A DNA stretch of 64,000 bases from Algibacter sp. L3A6 (GCF_009796825.1 NZ_CP047030.1:124001-188000), one strand, 5' to 3'. Positions 1 through 9,241 are shown, counted from the first letter of the stretch. Notes: generated by a model not told the origin, from the sequence alone. Numbers and translations are program-made.

Positions 1-155
1 AAACGATTTCCTACTAAATAAATTTCTAAATCTTCTATACCAGAATCTTTAATACTCTTTATAATTTCTGGCCACACCTTTTGATGAGTCACTTTATAAT
101 CTTCTATTAATTTAGCATCATCTACTAAATCTAAAGCAAAACAATGTTTTTTCAT
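1..155 (-). CDS. L-rhamnose/L-fucose mutarotase family protein (partial, C-terminus outside window)
   Basis: The minus-strand frame starts at an ATG at 153-155 and runs off the left edge, so only the first 51 residues are visible. The visible part begins MKKHCFALDL and contains a Y-K-V-T-H...VWPE segment followed by an IYL strand, which is the pattern of the small RhaM-type mutarotases (about 105-115 residues in full). These enzymes interconvert alpha and beta anomers of 6-deoxy hexoses in the cytoplasm. It lies 21 bases downstream of the fucose permease gene and is the last visible gene of the 6-deoxy-sugar operon. There it would supply the anomer used by the dehydrogenase. The fucose-versus-rhamnose preference is not visible in this fragment. 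Family is fairly sure, substrate is inferred from context. Confidence 0.8.
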   Translation of the reverse strand, partial: MKKHCFALDLVDDAKLIEDYKVTHQKVWPEIIKSIKDSGIEDLEIYLVGNR

Positions 156-176
156 AATATAACTTTTCAACTCAAT

Positions 177-1517
177 TTAAGCGACAGTTCCTTCGTGGTT
201 CTTAAAAACATGCATACCATACCAAGCAATATAAACAAAGCATACTAAAGGTAGTACGAACGAAAAATTAACCTCGGCAACCCCCATTATTGTAGTATCG
301 GCAACACCGCTTCCGCCAGCATCAATAATCATACCTTGTAACATTGGTAATAAGGCGCCACCAACAATGGCCATTACTAATCCTGCAGAACCTACTTTAG
401 ATTGCTCCTCGGTTAAATCGTTTAATGCAATACCATAAATAGTTGGGAACATTAAAGACATACAAAATGATATACCTACTACACAATACAAACCAAAAAT
501 GCCTTCTACAAACATGCCACCTGCAACACATGCCATGGCTAAGAGTGCAAATGTCATTAATAATTTGCCCGGACTCATAACCCGTAACATGGCTGTACCT
601 ACAATTCTACCTACTGTAAATAATACAAAGGCAATAAATTGATAAGCAAATACATCTATTTTCTCGTAACCAGGAACATCGGCATTCGATAAATCGATAG
701 CTTCTGCATATTGGTAAATGTACGTCCACGTCATAATTTGTGCACCAACATATAATATTTGTGCTACAACACCTAAAACGTATTTACTGTTAGATCCTAA
801 TTTTTTAAAGGTATGTCCTAAACTTGGCATAACACCTTCTTCTTTAGATTGCGGCATTTTGCTGACTAAAAACAACACAAATACCACCGAAATCACTAAA
901 CCTAAAACAACATAAGGATCGCGGATTACTGCTAAATCGGCTACTTTTATCATGGCTCTTTTAGCATCGTCTAATGCGCTAAAATCTGCAATATCATCAG
1001 ATTGAAGTTTATCGTAAACAAAATACTTTGCTACTAATAAACCTGCTATTAATCCTACCGGGTTTACCGATTGTGCTAAATTTAAACGTTGGGTTGCAGT
1101 TTCTCTAGCTCCCATTGCTAAAATGTATGGATTGGCAGCTGTTTCTAAAAAAGCTAAACCAAACGTTAATACATATAATCCTAAACAGAAAAACCAAAAT
1201 TGCTCTGTAATAGCCGCTGGATAAAACAATAATGCACCACCAGCATATAAACCTAAACCTATTAAAACCCCAACTTTATACGAGTATTTACGCATAAACA
1301 TAGCTGCCGGTAAGGCCATACAAAAGTAACCCCCGTAAAATGCCATTTGTACCCAAGAGGCTTGTGTGTTGGTTAATTCTAATACTTTTTTAAAGGCATT
1401 TACCATAGGATCGGTAACGGCATTTGCAAATCCCCAAAGGGCAAATAATGACGTTACAAGTATAAATGGAATAAGTACTTTTTTTGATACTACAGGTATT
1501 TTTGGTGTGGTATTCAT
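177..1517 (-). CDS. fucP: L-fucose:H+ symporter, major facilitator superfamily (FucP-like)
   Basis: This 446-residue polytopic protein has about 12 hydrophobic segments and is an inner-membrane sugar/proton symporter of the FHS branch of the MFS. Two signatures match FucP: WGFANAVTDP in the first membrane segment, with Asp36, and LETAANPY in the fourth, with Glu125. These correspond to the acidic pair Asp46/Glu135 described for the Escherichia coli permease. The motif RLNLAQSVNP after Glu125 is also typical. It would import L-fucose released by the periplasmic glycosidases encoded further right. It lies 49 bases after the L-fucose dehydrogenase-like gene and 21 bases before the mutarotase, in one minus-strand operon. 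FHS permeases for other sugars share these motifs, so fucose specificity rests partly on the operon. Confidence 0.85.
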   Translation of the reverse strand: MNTTPKIPVVSKKVLIPFILVTSLFALWGFANAVTDPMVNAFKKVLELTNTQASWVQMAFYGGYFCMALPAAMFMRKYSYKVGVLIGLGLYAGGALLFYPAAITEQFWFFCLGLYVLTFGLAFLETAANPYILAMGARETATQRLNLAQSVNPVGLIAGLLVAKYFVYDKLQSDDIADFSALDDAKRAMIKVADLAVIRDPYVVLGLVISVVFVLFLVSKMPQSKEEGVMPSLGHTFKKLGSNSKYVLGVVAQILYVGAQIMTWTYIYQYAEAIDLSNADVPGYEKIDVFAYQFIAFVLFTVGRIVGTAMLRVMSPGKLLMTFALLAMACVAGGMFVEGIFGLYCVVGISFCMSLMFPTIYGIALNDLTEEQSKVGSAGLVMAIVGGALLPMLQGMIIDAGGSGVADTTIMGVAEVNFSFVLPLVCFVYIAWYGMHVFKNHEGTVA

Positions 1518-1566
1518 ATAAATTAGTTAGGATAGCTTGTTAATTTTTAATTGAAAAAATGACGTA

Positions 1567-2346
1567 TTATATAGAACGATCGAGGTGTGTGTACCCGCCG
1601 TCTACATAAAGTAATTGCCCCGTGGTATGGCTAGATTTACTAGATAATAGAAAAGCGACTGTATCGCCAATTTCTTCAGCCGTTGTCATACGATTTTCAA
1701 AAGGAATATTTTTTGTAATGGCTTCTAGCTTTTCTTCCTTATCTGGGAATGTGCTAATCCATTTTTCGTATAATGGTGTGTAACATTCGGCAACAATTAA
1801 TGCGTTTACACGAATGCTATATGGCAATAACTCTACAGCCCATTCTCTGGTTAAAGCATTTCGCCCACCGTTTGATGCGGCATAACCCGAAGTACCACCT
1901 TGTCCTGTATCGGCTGTTTTAGAACCAATATTTACAATAGCGCCTTTGCTCTTTTTAAGCTCTGGTAATGCGTAGTGCGCCATTAAGTAATAATGTACAA
2001 CATTACGTTTTAAAGACTCCATGAAACCTTCGTAATTACCGCTTTCTAAGCCAACACCATCGTTAACGCCTGCGTTATTTACTAAGCCATCAATTTGACC
2101 ATATTTTTCTACTACAGCTGCCACTGCTTTTTCGCATTGTACAGGATCGGTAAGTTCTGCTAGTGCATAAAATATATCGATACCTTGTTTAGAAAACACG
2201 TCGATAACCTCGTCTACACTGGCTTTATTTCTAGTTATAATTACAGGTTTAGCACCTTCACGAATTAAGGATTCTACAATCCCTAAGCCGATACCTTTGG
2301 AGCCTCCGGTAACTATAATAACTTTATCTTTTAAATTTAAATCCAT
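1567..2346 (-). CDS. Short-chain dehydrogenase, probable L-fucose (6-deoxy-hexose) 1-dehydrogenase
   Basis: This 259-residue classical SDR shows TGGSKGIG at 13-20 (nucleotide binding), NNAG at 90-93, Ser142 and Tyr155. The expected catalytic lysine of the YxxxK motif is absent: the residues read YAASN, so position 159 is Asn (codon AAC on the coding strand). The C-terminal YVDGGYTHLDR matches my recollection of SDRs annotated as L-fucose dehydrogenases. The proposed reaction is oxidation of L-fucose to L-fucono-lactone with NAD(P)+ in the cytoplasm, the first step of the non-phosphorylative pathway. The gene lies between the lactonase (34 bases) and fucP. The alternatives are a dehydrogenase acting on another step or another 6-deoxy sugar. 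The lysine replacement makes activity less certain than for the second SDR of the operon. Confidence 0.7.
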   Translation of the reverse strand: MDLNLKDKVIIVTGGSKGIGLGIVESLIREGAKPVIITRNKASVDEVIDVFSKQGIDIFYALAELTDPVQCEKAVAAVVEKYGQIDGLVNNAGVNDGVGLESGNYEGFMESLKRNVVHYYLMAHYALPELKKSKGAIVNIGSKTADTGQGGTSGYAASNGGRNALTREWAVELLPYSIRVNALIVAECYTPLYEKWISTFPDKEEKLEAITKNIPFENRMTTAEEIGDTVAFLLSSKSSHTTGQLLYVDGGYTHLDRSI

Positions 2347-2380
2347 AATTTGAATTTTAGTTTTAGTTGTAGTTCTACGT

Positions 2381-3205
2381 TTATAAATTGTAAATCTTTA
2401 TGGCATTTTCGCCCATAATTTGGCGTTGTTCTTCTTCCGAGAAATCGATAAAATAGTTTTCAATAATTTGTAAAACACTTTTATATTCCGCAGCTAAAAA
2501 ACATACAGGCCAATCGGATCCAAATAGTAATCTATCGGTTCCAAAAGCATCAACCATTGTATCTAAAAATGGTGTAAAATCTTCTGGTTGAAAATTAAAA
2601 TCTTCCGTTTCGGTAACCATACCCGAAATTTTGCAAGCCACATTTTTGAATGTGCCTAATTTCTTGATATGCTTTACCCAATCGGGATCTAATCCTTTTG
2701 AAATTTGTGGTTTCGCGATATGGTCGATCACAAATTGCTGGTTCGGAAATTTTTCGACCAATTTGACCACATTTGCCAAATGTTTTGGAAAAATTAAAAC
2801 ATCGTAAGCTAAGTTGAATTGACTTAGTTTACTAATACCTTGCTGAAAATCTTCGCGTAAAACAAAGTCTTCGTTTTCTACTTGTAATAAATAACGAACG
2901 CCTTTAAACCTCTCGTTTTTAGAAAAATGCTTTAAGCGCGCTTCCACATTATCTGCGCATAAATCGACCCAGCCAACAACACCTTTTATAAAAGGATTTT
3001 TATCGGCTAAATCTAATAAAAATTGGGTTTCAGCTTCCGACGGATTGGCCTCTACCACAATGCACCCATCAATAGCATTGGCATCTAAAATAGGTTTTAA
3101 ATCCTTAGGAAGAAAATCTTTTCTTATCACTTCCATAGAAGCATCAATCCAGCTATCTCTAACTGGATTGTAACTCCAAAAATGCTGATGCGCATCTATT
3201 TTCAT
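2381..3205 (-). CDS. Amidohydrolase-family L-fuconolactonase (COG3618-like)
   Basis: This 274-residue protein is a metal-dependent TIM-barrel hydrolase of the amidohydrolase_2 type. It has DAHQHFW at 4-10 (His6, His8), IDHIAKP with His162, and FGSDWP with Asp231, which are the usual metal and catalytic positions. Characterised relatives open the lactone of 6-deoxy-L-sugar acids (L-fuconolactone or L-rhamnono-lactone). Here it would convert L-fucono-lactone to L-fuconate. Its start codon overlaps the stop of the preceding FAH-family gene by one base (TAATG), which suggests translational coupling. No signal peptide is present, so it is cytoplasmic. Assignment to the family is firm. Fucose is preferred because of fucP and the GH95 gene in the same locus. 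Confidence 0.82.
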   Translation of the reverse strand: MKIDAHQHFWSYNPVRDSWIDASMEVIRKDFLPKDLKPILDANAIDGCIVVEANPSEAETQFLLDLADKNPFIKGVVGWVDLCADNVEARLKHFSKNERFKGVRYLLQVENEDFVLREDFQQGISKLSQFNLAYDVLIFPKHLANVVKLVEKFPNQQFVIDHIAKPQISKGLDPDWVKHIKKLGTFKNVACKISGMVTETEDFNFQPEDFTPFLDTMVDAFGTDRLLFGSDWPVCFLAAEYKSVLQIIENYFIDFSEEEQRQIMGENAIKIYNL

Positions 3206-4062
3206 TATTTTTTGTATGCTTTTACCGATTGCTTAGAGACACCTAAACCTTCAATACCTAATTCCATAACATCGCCAGGTTTTAAGTATGTTGGAGGTGT
3301 TAAACCTAAACCAACACCAAATGGCGTACCTGTAGAAATAATATCTCCAGGAAGTAAGGTCATGAATTGACTAATATGACTTACCACGTGTTGTACGTTA
3401 AAAATAAAATCAGATGTTGAGCTATTTTGCATCATTTCTCCGTTAATTTTTAACCAAAGGTTTAAGTTATTCGGATCTTTAATTTCGTCTGTTGTAGCAA
3501 TAAAAGGTCCTACTGGTGCGAATGTATCACAACCTTTACCTTTACACCATTGTCCCGATTTTTCTATTTGAAAAGCACGCTCACTTACATCGTTATGCAA
3601 TACATAACCTGCGATATGATCGAAAGCATCTGCCTCTTCTACATAAGATGCTTTTTTACCAATAACGATAGCTAATTCTACTTCCCAATCAGATTTCTCA
3701 CTGTTTTTAGGAATAATAACATCATCATTTGGGCCTACTAAAGCTGTAGTCGATTTAAAAAATAATACCGGTTCTTTTGGGATATCCATACCAGCTTCTG
3801 CCGCGTGTTGTGCATAGTTTAAGCCTACACAAACAATTTTTGATGGTCTTGTTAATGGCACACCTAAACGTACATCGTCTGCTACGGTTGGGCAACTATC
3901 TTGGTTATCTTTTAACCAAGCTTTTAGTTTTCCAATACCATCGTTTCCAAAAAATTCTTCATTATAATCTGTTCCAAATGCCGATACATCGATTATTGTT
4001 CCGTCTTCTAATTGAACACCTGGTTGCTCGCTTCCTACTGCTCCAAATCTTATTAATTTCAT
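3205..4062 (-). CDS. Fumarylacetoacetate hydrolase family protein, probable 2,4-diketo-3-deoxy-L-fuconate hydrolase
   Basis: This 285-residue protein has the FAH catalytic fold in its C-terminal two-thirds. GLNYAQHAAE at 80-89, then WEVELAIVIG with Glu127 and Glu129, and HNDVSER with Asp158 form the expected divalent-metal site. The STGTPFGVG loop near residues 245-253 is also typical. In the non-phosphorylative 6-deoxy-sugar pathway a member of this family cleaves the 2,4-diketo-3-deoxy acid into pyruvate and L-lactate, and that role fits here. It follows the second SDR by 38 bases and overlaps the lactonase start by one base. The operon contains no aldolase, which supports hydrolytic rather than aldol cleavage. 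Other FAH-family activities cannot be excluded from sequence alone. Confidence 0.8.
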   Translation of the reverse strand: MKLIRFGAVGSEQPGVQLEDGTIIDVSAFGTDYNEEFFGNDGIGKLKAWLKDNQDSCPTVADDVRLGVPLTRPSKIVCVGLNYAQHAAEAGMDIPKEPVLFFKSTTALVGPNDDVIIPKNSEKSDWEVELAIVIGKKASYVEEADAFDHIAGYVLHNDVSERAFQIEKSGQWCKGKGCDTFAPVGPFIATTDEIKDPNNLNLWLKINGEMMQNSSTSDFIFNVQHVVSHISQFMTLLPGDIISTGTPFGVGLGLTPPTYLKPGDVMELGIEGLGVSKQSVKAYKK

Positions 4063-4100
4063 CTTATCTGTATTTTATATTTGTAAAAGTATCGTTTTTT

Positions 4101-4883
4101 TTAATTTCCATTTAATGTTACAAAACCACCATCGATGGCATAGTTTGAGCCGGTGATAAAACCAGCTTCATCTGAGCATAAAAACAGCACTAAATCGGCC
4201 ATTTCCTGAGGTTTCCCCATACGCCCAATAGGTTGAGTTGCCGATAATTTTTCGAACATTTCCTCTTCTTTTCCTGGGTAATTATTTTTAATAAACCCAT
4301 CTACAAAAGGTGTATGTACACGTCCTGGTGCAATACAATTACAACGAATACCATCTTTTATAAAATCTTTTGCAATAGAATACGTCATCGTTAACACCGC
4401 TCCTTTTGTCATAGAATATGCAAAACGATCGTTAATACCAACCGTAGATGCAATAGATGCTAGGTTTAAAATTACGCCGTTCCCTGTTTTCTTTAAAGCA
4501 GGCAAACATGCTTTAATGCAGTTGTAAACCCCTTTTATATTTACGTTGTAAAGACGATCTAAATCGGCTTCCTCACATCCTTCAATATTACCAACATGGG
4601 CAATACCTGCGTTGTTAATTAAAATATCGATAGCTCCGTTTTCGGTAATTGTTTTTACAATACTATCCACATTAGCTTGGTTTGCAACATCACATTTATG
4701 AGCCGCTGCTTTTTCACCTAAAGCTTCAATTTCTTTCACTGTTTGCTCGGCAGCTTCAAGATTAAAATCTAGAATATGCACTTCTGCACCTTGCTCAGCA
4801 AACGTTAAAGATATGGCTTTGCCAATTCCGCTACCGCCACCTGTTACAAGGGCTACTTTATTTTTTAAACTGAATTTTGTCAT
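4101..4883 (-). CDS. Short-chain dehydrogenase, probable 2-keto-3-deoxy-L-fuconate dehydrogenase
   Basis: This 260-residue SDR has a complete catalytic set: TGGGSGIG at 14-21, an acidic Asp39 after the second beta strand (suggesting NAD rather than NADP), NNAG at 90-93, Ser143, Tyr156 and Lys160 (YSMTK). It ends in the usual AIDGG loop. It lies 29 bases downstream of the dehydratase gene and upstream of the FAH-family hydrolase. That order fits oxidation of 2-keto-3-deoxy-L-fuconate at C4 to the 2,4-diketo acid. It is clearly more canonical than the other SDR of the operon, which lacks the lysine. The two SDRs could exchange roles, and the placement given here rests on gene order. Confidence 0.75.
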   Translation of the reverse strand: MTKFSLKNKVALVTGGGSGIGKAISLTFAEQGAEVHILDFNLEAAEQTVKEIEALGEKAAAHKCDVANQANVDSIVKTITENGAIDILINNAGIAHVGNIEGCEEADLDRLYNVNIKGVYNCIKACLPALKKTGNGVILNLASIASTVGINDRFAYSMTKGAVLTMTYSIAKDFIKDGIRCNCIAPGRVHTPFVDGFIKNNYPGKEEEMFEKLSATQPIGRMGKPQEMADLVLFLCSDEAGFITGSNYAIDGGFVTLNGN

Positions 4884-4912
4884 TTTTCTATGCTTAATTT
4901 ATGTTATAATTA

Positions 4913-6574
4913 TTAAAGAGACATACCACGTTTCCACGGAATAAAATCGTCTTGTCTTAATTGTCTTGCTTTTGTTTGTTTACCACTAGCCACCTCAATA
5001 ACAAAGTCTAAAAGTTCTTCGCCAGCTTGTTCGATAGTTTTAGAACCTTCGATTATTGATCCCGTATTGAAATCGATAATATCTCCCATTTTATTAAAAA
5101 GAGATGAATTGGTTGATACTTTTACAACCGGTGTTATTGGGTTTCCTGTTGGCGTACCTAAACCTGTAGTAAACAGAATAACGTTACAACCAGAACCAGC
5201 TAAACCTGTTGTAGATTCTACATCGTTCCCTGGTGTGCATAATAAATTTAAACCAGAAGTTACAACCTGCTCCGTATAATCTAAAACATCTTGTACTGGC
5301 GATGTTCCTCCTTTTTTGGCAGCTCCTGCAGATTTTATGGCATCGGTAATTAAACCATCTTTTATATTTCCAGGTGAAGGATTCATTGAAAATGCCGCTC
5401 CTAAAGCTTCTGCTTTTGAGTTGTAAGTAGACATAATATGTGAGAATTTTTTAGCCTTTTCTGTACTTGTACAACGGTTAATTAACTCCTGCTCTACGCC
5501 ATTAAGTTCTGGAAATTCTGATAAAACCGTTGCTCCGCCTAATCCTACGATTAAATCGGAAACATAACCTAAAGTTGGGTTTGCAGAGATTCCTGAAAAT
5601 CCATCCGATCCACCACATTCTAAACCAATTACTAATTTAGATAAGTTTGCTGGTTTACGTTCTATTTTATTAGCTTCCATTAAACCAACAAAGGTTTTCT
5701 TAACAGCTTCGGCCAATAATTCTTTTTCAGATACACTTTGTTGTTGCTCTAAAATATAAACAGGCTTGTTATTAGCATCGGCCATTTTACCTAAAGCATC
5801 TTGTAAGATACTTGCTTGTGCGTGTTGACAACCTAAACTTAAAACCGTTGCCCCTGCAACATTCGCGTTGTTAATATAACCTGCTAAAAGGTTACAAAGC
5901 GTTATAGCATCTGATGTTGCACCGCCACACCCACCATCGTGAGTTAAAAACTTAACACCATCTACATTCGGGAATAACAAGTTTTTGCTTGTGTCTTCAC
6001 CGTCTTTCAATATATTTTTTTCTAGCATCGCTTCCGCAGAAACGCCAGATTTGTAATCATTAATTAAGGCATCTACATCTAATCCTAGATGTTGCTTTTT
6101 ACCATATCCTAATTTTTCAACTAGAGCTTGTTTTAAAACTTCAACATTTCTGTTTTGGCAGAATACCAAAGGAATAATTAACCAATTATTCTCTGTCCCA
6201 ACTTTCCCATCGGCTCTGTGATAACCGTTAAATGTTTTATTTACAAATTTTGAAACATCTGGTGCTTGCCAAACTTCTTTTTCTTCGGAAGCATTAACGC
6301 CGTACTTTTCCGTATCATGAATAAGGTTAGTGGTACTAATGATATCGCCTTTTAAAATCTCCTTTTTAGCTTTTCCAACTAACACACCGTACATATAAAC
6401 GGGATCGCCTTCTGCTAGAGTTTCAGTAACAAATTTATGCTTTGCTGAAATATCATTTTGAAGTTCATACACGTGATTTTCAAAGGTGATTTTATCTCCC
6501 TTTTTTAAATCTGCTAGTGCGACAATTACATTGTCTTTTTCATGTATTTTAAGTACGTTTTGTTTTGTTTCCAT
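4913..6574 (-). CDS. UxaA/altronate-dehydratase-family sugar acid dehydratase, probable L-fuconate dehydratase
   Basis: This 553-residue protein has the domain order of the UxaA family. An N-terminal SAF-like domain (about residues 8-90) is joined to the large dehydratase portion (about 115-553). Cys/Gly-rich family motifs appear as HDGGCGG, SLGCQH, LECGGSDGFSG and a C-terminal LAGSGCN segment. Known members dehydrate altronate or galactarate using an iron centre. In this operon the substrate is inferred to be L-fuconate, giving 2-keto-3-deoxy-L-fuconate, because the genes for the preceding and following steps are adjacent. Many characterised L-fuconate dehydratases belong instead to the enolase superfamily, so this would be a non-homologous replacement. 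It is the first gene of its operon, and an upstream 225-base gap presumably holds the promoter. Confidence 0.72.
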   Translation of the reverse strand: METKQNVLKIHEKDNVIVALADLKKGDKITFENHVYELQNDISAKHKFVTETLAEGDPVYMYGVLVGKAKKEILKGDIISTTNLIHDTEKYGVNASEEKEVWQAPDVSKFVNKTFNGYHRADGKVGTENNWLIIPLVFCQNRNVEVLKQALVEKLGYGKKQHLGLDVDALINDYKSGVSAEAMLEKNILKDGEDTSKNLLFPNVDGVKFLTHDGGCGGATSDAITLCNLLAGYINNANVAGATVLSLGCQHAQASILQDALGKMADANNKPVYILEQQQSVSEKELLAEAVKKTFVGLMEANKIERKPANLSKLVIGLECGGSDGFSGISANPTLGYVSDLIVGLGGATVLSEFPELNGVEQELINRCTSTEKAKKFSHIMSTYNSKAEALGAAFSMNPSPGNIKDGLITDAIKSAGAAKKGGTSPVQDVLDYTEQVVTSGLNLLCTPGNDVESTTGLAGSGCNVILFTTGLGTPTGNPITPVVKVSTNSSLFNKMGDIIDFNTGSIIEGSKTIEQAGEELLDFVIEVASGKQTKARQLRQDDFIPWKRGMSL

Positions 6575-6799
6575 AAATACTGGTAAAATAAAGTGCAGCT
6601 CTACTGCTGTAAAGAATTATGAATACAATAGTACTATAAGCAACCTTTGAAATCTTCCAAATATTTGACCAATACTAATACTATTATTGCATTTGAAACA
6701 GAATAAAGTTTTAAAATGCAATTTTAAGACCTAATTAGCTCTTTTTTAGAGATTCATAATATGTTCCAAACTTGCACTACTTGTATTCTAAAAATAACG
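6575..6799 (-). promoter_or_regulatory. Probable promoter region of the fucose catabolic operon
   Basis: This 225-base gap separates the start of the dehydratase gene from the end of the GH3 gene. It is the only sizeable gap ahead of the catabolic operon, so it should hold its promoter. Two small AT-rich palindromes are visible: CAAATATTTG at 6658-6667 and TTAAAAT-GCA-ATTTTAA at 6711-6727. Either could be a dimeric repressor operator, but in such AT-rich DNA they could be chance. The 21-bp-spaced repeat found ahead of the secreted-enzyme genes is absent here, so this operon is probably controlled separately. Confidence 0.35.
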
Positions 6800-9217
6800 T
6801 TAATCGTTTACAGATTCTACTGTAAAAGTTTCTTTCAATTTTATATCTACTGAAGAGGCTCCGATTAAAACCTCAAAATCTCCAGGTTCTACCGTCCAAT
6901 TCATGTCTATATCAAGCAATTCCAAATCACTTGGTGTTAAAGTAAATTGGATGGTTTTAGTTTCATTTGGTTTTAAATGCACACGATCAAAACCACGCAA
7001 CATAGACTCGTAAGTGGTTACACTACTCACTTTATCTTTTAAATACATTTGCACCACCTCATCACCTTCGCGTTTTCCTGTATTTTTTATTTTGAATGAC
7101 ACTTCAATATTCGCCTGAGCTTTTAAAGATGTTCTAGAAATAACTAAATCGCTATATTCAAAAGACGTATAACTTAAGCCATAACCAAAAGGATATAATG
7201 GCCCTAACACACGGGTATTTCCGTAACCATTGGGTCCTGCTCCAGGTTGCCCTGCTTGAGAACCTGGTTTGTACGGAAAGTTTAAAGGAATTTGCCCTAC
7301 CGATTTAGGGAAAGTTACCGATAGTTTCCCTCCCGGATTATAATCTCCAAATAAGGTTTCGGCAATAACTTCGCCGGCCGCTGTGCTCGGGAACCATGCT
7401 TCTAAAATGGCAGGTAAAAATTTATTTTCCCAATTAATAGTTAGTGGTTGCCCGTTAATTAAGACTAAAACCACAGGTTTACCTGTTGCATAAAGCGCTT
7501 GCACCAATTGAAACTGACGCCCAGGTAGCCCTAAACTTGTTCTCGATTTGGTTTCGCCAACACGTTTTTCATCTTCGCCAACTACGGCAATAATAATATC
7601 AGATTTTTTAGCTTGTTCTACAGCAGCATCAATATCTGCTTGTTCTTTTGCAGATAATGGTGTTGGAATAATTTCACTTCCTGGCCAATCGGGATCTACA
7701 ATATCACAACCTTTTACAAAGCTAACATTGGCTTTATTTCCTGCATAATCTTTCACTCCTTTAAACACCGAAGTAGACGGATTAAAAGCCGGACCATATC
7801 TACTAAAAGTAAAACTAACCTCATCGGCTAATGGACCTGTCACTAAAATATTATCGATTTTATCGACATCTAAAGGCAATAGATTATTTTCATTCTTCAA
7901 AAGCACTAAAGACTCTCTATTTATTTGTTTTGAAAACGCCTCGTCTGCAACTGTATGTACTGTTTTATCGGCCTCATCAGGATTTTCAACATAAGGACTA
8001 TCAAAAAGTCCTAATCTAAATTTCACTCTTAAAACATCAGCAACTCTAGAATCAATAGTTTGCATTGAAATTTTTCCTTCTGCAATTATTTCTCTTAAAG
8101 GTTCTACAAAAGATTCGGGAGTTCTAAACGTGGTTCTAACATTTAAACCAGCTTCTATAACTTGACGTACCGCTTCTTTATAATCGGCCGCAACATGATG
8201 CTTTTCCGAAACATATTCTACCGCTTCACTATCTGAAACCACATAACCGTTAAAGCCAAATTGTTCACGAAGTAATTCGGTTAAAAAATAAGGACTAGCA
8301 GTAACAGGAACACCATCGTAATCATTATAACTACTCATAACACCCATAGGAGCAGCTTCTTTTATAACTTTCTTGAAAGGATATAAATGCAGTTGAAACA
8401 TTTCGCGAGGCGCCACATGTGGGTCTGTTCTCGCATCACCATCTCTTGCGCCTTTTGGCACACTGTAAACCGCAAAATGTTTTAAGGTAGATGCTACACC
8501 TTCCGATTGAATACCTAAAACCATTTGTTTTCCCATTTCTGAAATATGAAACGGTTCTTCACCATAACATTCCAAAACGCGTCCCCAGCGTTGATCGCGA
8601 GCTACATCTAAAATAGGTGCGTAAACATTAGTATAGCCTAAAGCTTTTGCCTCACGGCCCACAATAGTTCCGGCTTTGTAAACCAAATCTTTATTCCACG
8701 TACTACCAATACCAATAGGTGCTGGCAGTGGCGTCGCTTTCTCATGACATAAACCGTGTACACCTTCATTAGTAAAATCTACAGGAATTCCCATTCTGGT
8801 TTCTTCAATAAACCACTTTTGAACGGTATTTATGGCTTCTGCATGTGTACTGTATGGAAACGCATATTTTGTATGCGTTTTTTCCTGATTCCAAATGGTA
8901 TTTAAATGCTCATCAATATTTGCAATACCGTCTTTCCAAACTCTATTTTTCCATTTATCGTTTGGCATTTCATCTTCTAGAACACGAGAATAGCCATATA
9001 ATGTTACTAACTGACAGGTTTTCTCATTAATATTCATCAACGAAATTAAGTTGTTAACCCTAGCTTCTAATGGTGCTTTAGAATCTTCAAAAACATCTTT
9101 AGCACCATTTTTATTAAAATCAATCCAACCTTTATGATAAATATCTTTATTATCAGGTTTCATGCCCGTAAATAGAAATGAAACAGCAAGTGCTAGCGTT
9201 ATTTTGTAATACTTCAT
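6800..9217 (-). CDS. Glycoside hydrolase family 3 (beta-xylosidase/beta-glucosidase type)
   Basis: This 805-residue enzyme has an N-terminal export signal (residues 1 to about 18) and the three-part GH3 architecture. The TIM-barrel domain contains KHF at 246-248 and the nucleophile Asp329 in VVSDSEAV. An alpha/beta sandwich domain lies at about 440-640, with GEDEKRVGE and LPGRQ motifs. A C-terminal fibronectin-III-like domain occupies about 715-800. It would remove non-reducing beta-linked xylose or glucose from oligosaccharides in the periplasm. It is the last gene of the operon that starts with the acetylesterase at 14750 and also carries GH30 and GH39. Xylose is a reasonable guess given GH39 in the same operon, but GH3 specificity cannot be read directly from the motifs. 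Confidence 0.88.
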   Translation of the reverse strand: MKYYKITLALAVSFLFTGMKPDNKDIYHKGWIDFNKNGAKDVFEDSKAPLEARVNNLISLMNINEKTCQLVTLYGYSRVLEDEMPNDKWKNRVWKDGIANIDEHLNTIWNQEKTHTKYAFPYSTHAEAINTVQKWFIEETRMGIPVDFTNEGVHGLCHEKATPLPAPIGIGSTWNKDLVYKAGTIVGREAKALGYTNVYAPILDVARDQRWGRVLECYGEEPFHISEMGKQMVLGIQSEGVASTLKHFAVYSVPKGARDGDARTDPHVAPREMFQLHLYPFKKVIKEAAPMGVMSSYNDYDGVPVTASPYFLTELLREQFGFNGYVVSDSEAVEYVSEKHHVAADYKEAVRQVIEAGLNVRTTFRTPESFVEPLREIIAEGKISMQTIDSRVADVLRVKFRLGLFDSPYVENPDEADKTVHTVADEAFSKQINRESLVLLKNENNLLPLDVDKIDNILVTGPLADEVSFTFSRYGPAFNPSTSVFKGVKDYAGNKANVSFVKGCDIVDPDWPGSEIIPTPLSAKEQADIDAAVEQAKKSDIIIAVVGEDEKRVGETKSRTSLGLPGRQFQLVQALYATGKPVVLVLINGQPLTINWENKFLPAILEAWFPSTAAGEVIAETLFGDYNPGGKLSVTFPKSVGQIPLNFPYKPGSQAGQPGAGPNGYGNTRVLGPLYPFGYGLSYTSFEYSDLVISRTSLKAQANIEVSFKIKNTGKREGDEVVQMYLKDKVSSVTTYESMLRGFDRVHLKPNETKTIQFTLTPSDLELLDIDMNWTVEPGDFEVLIGASSVDIKLKETFTVESVND

Positions 9218-9241
9218 TCGTAAATTATATTAGGTCTTCTA

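Noticed and set aside
6658..6727. Palindromes as a proven repressor operator of the fucose operon
   Set aside because: Both are short and purely AT-rich apart from one or two bases; chance occurrence is likely without a second copy or conservation.
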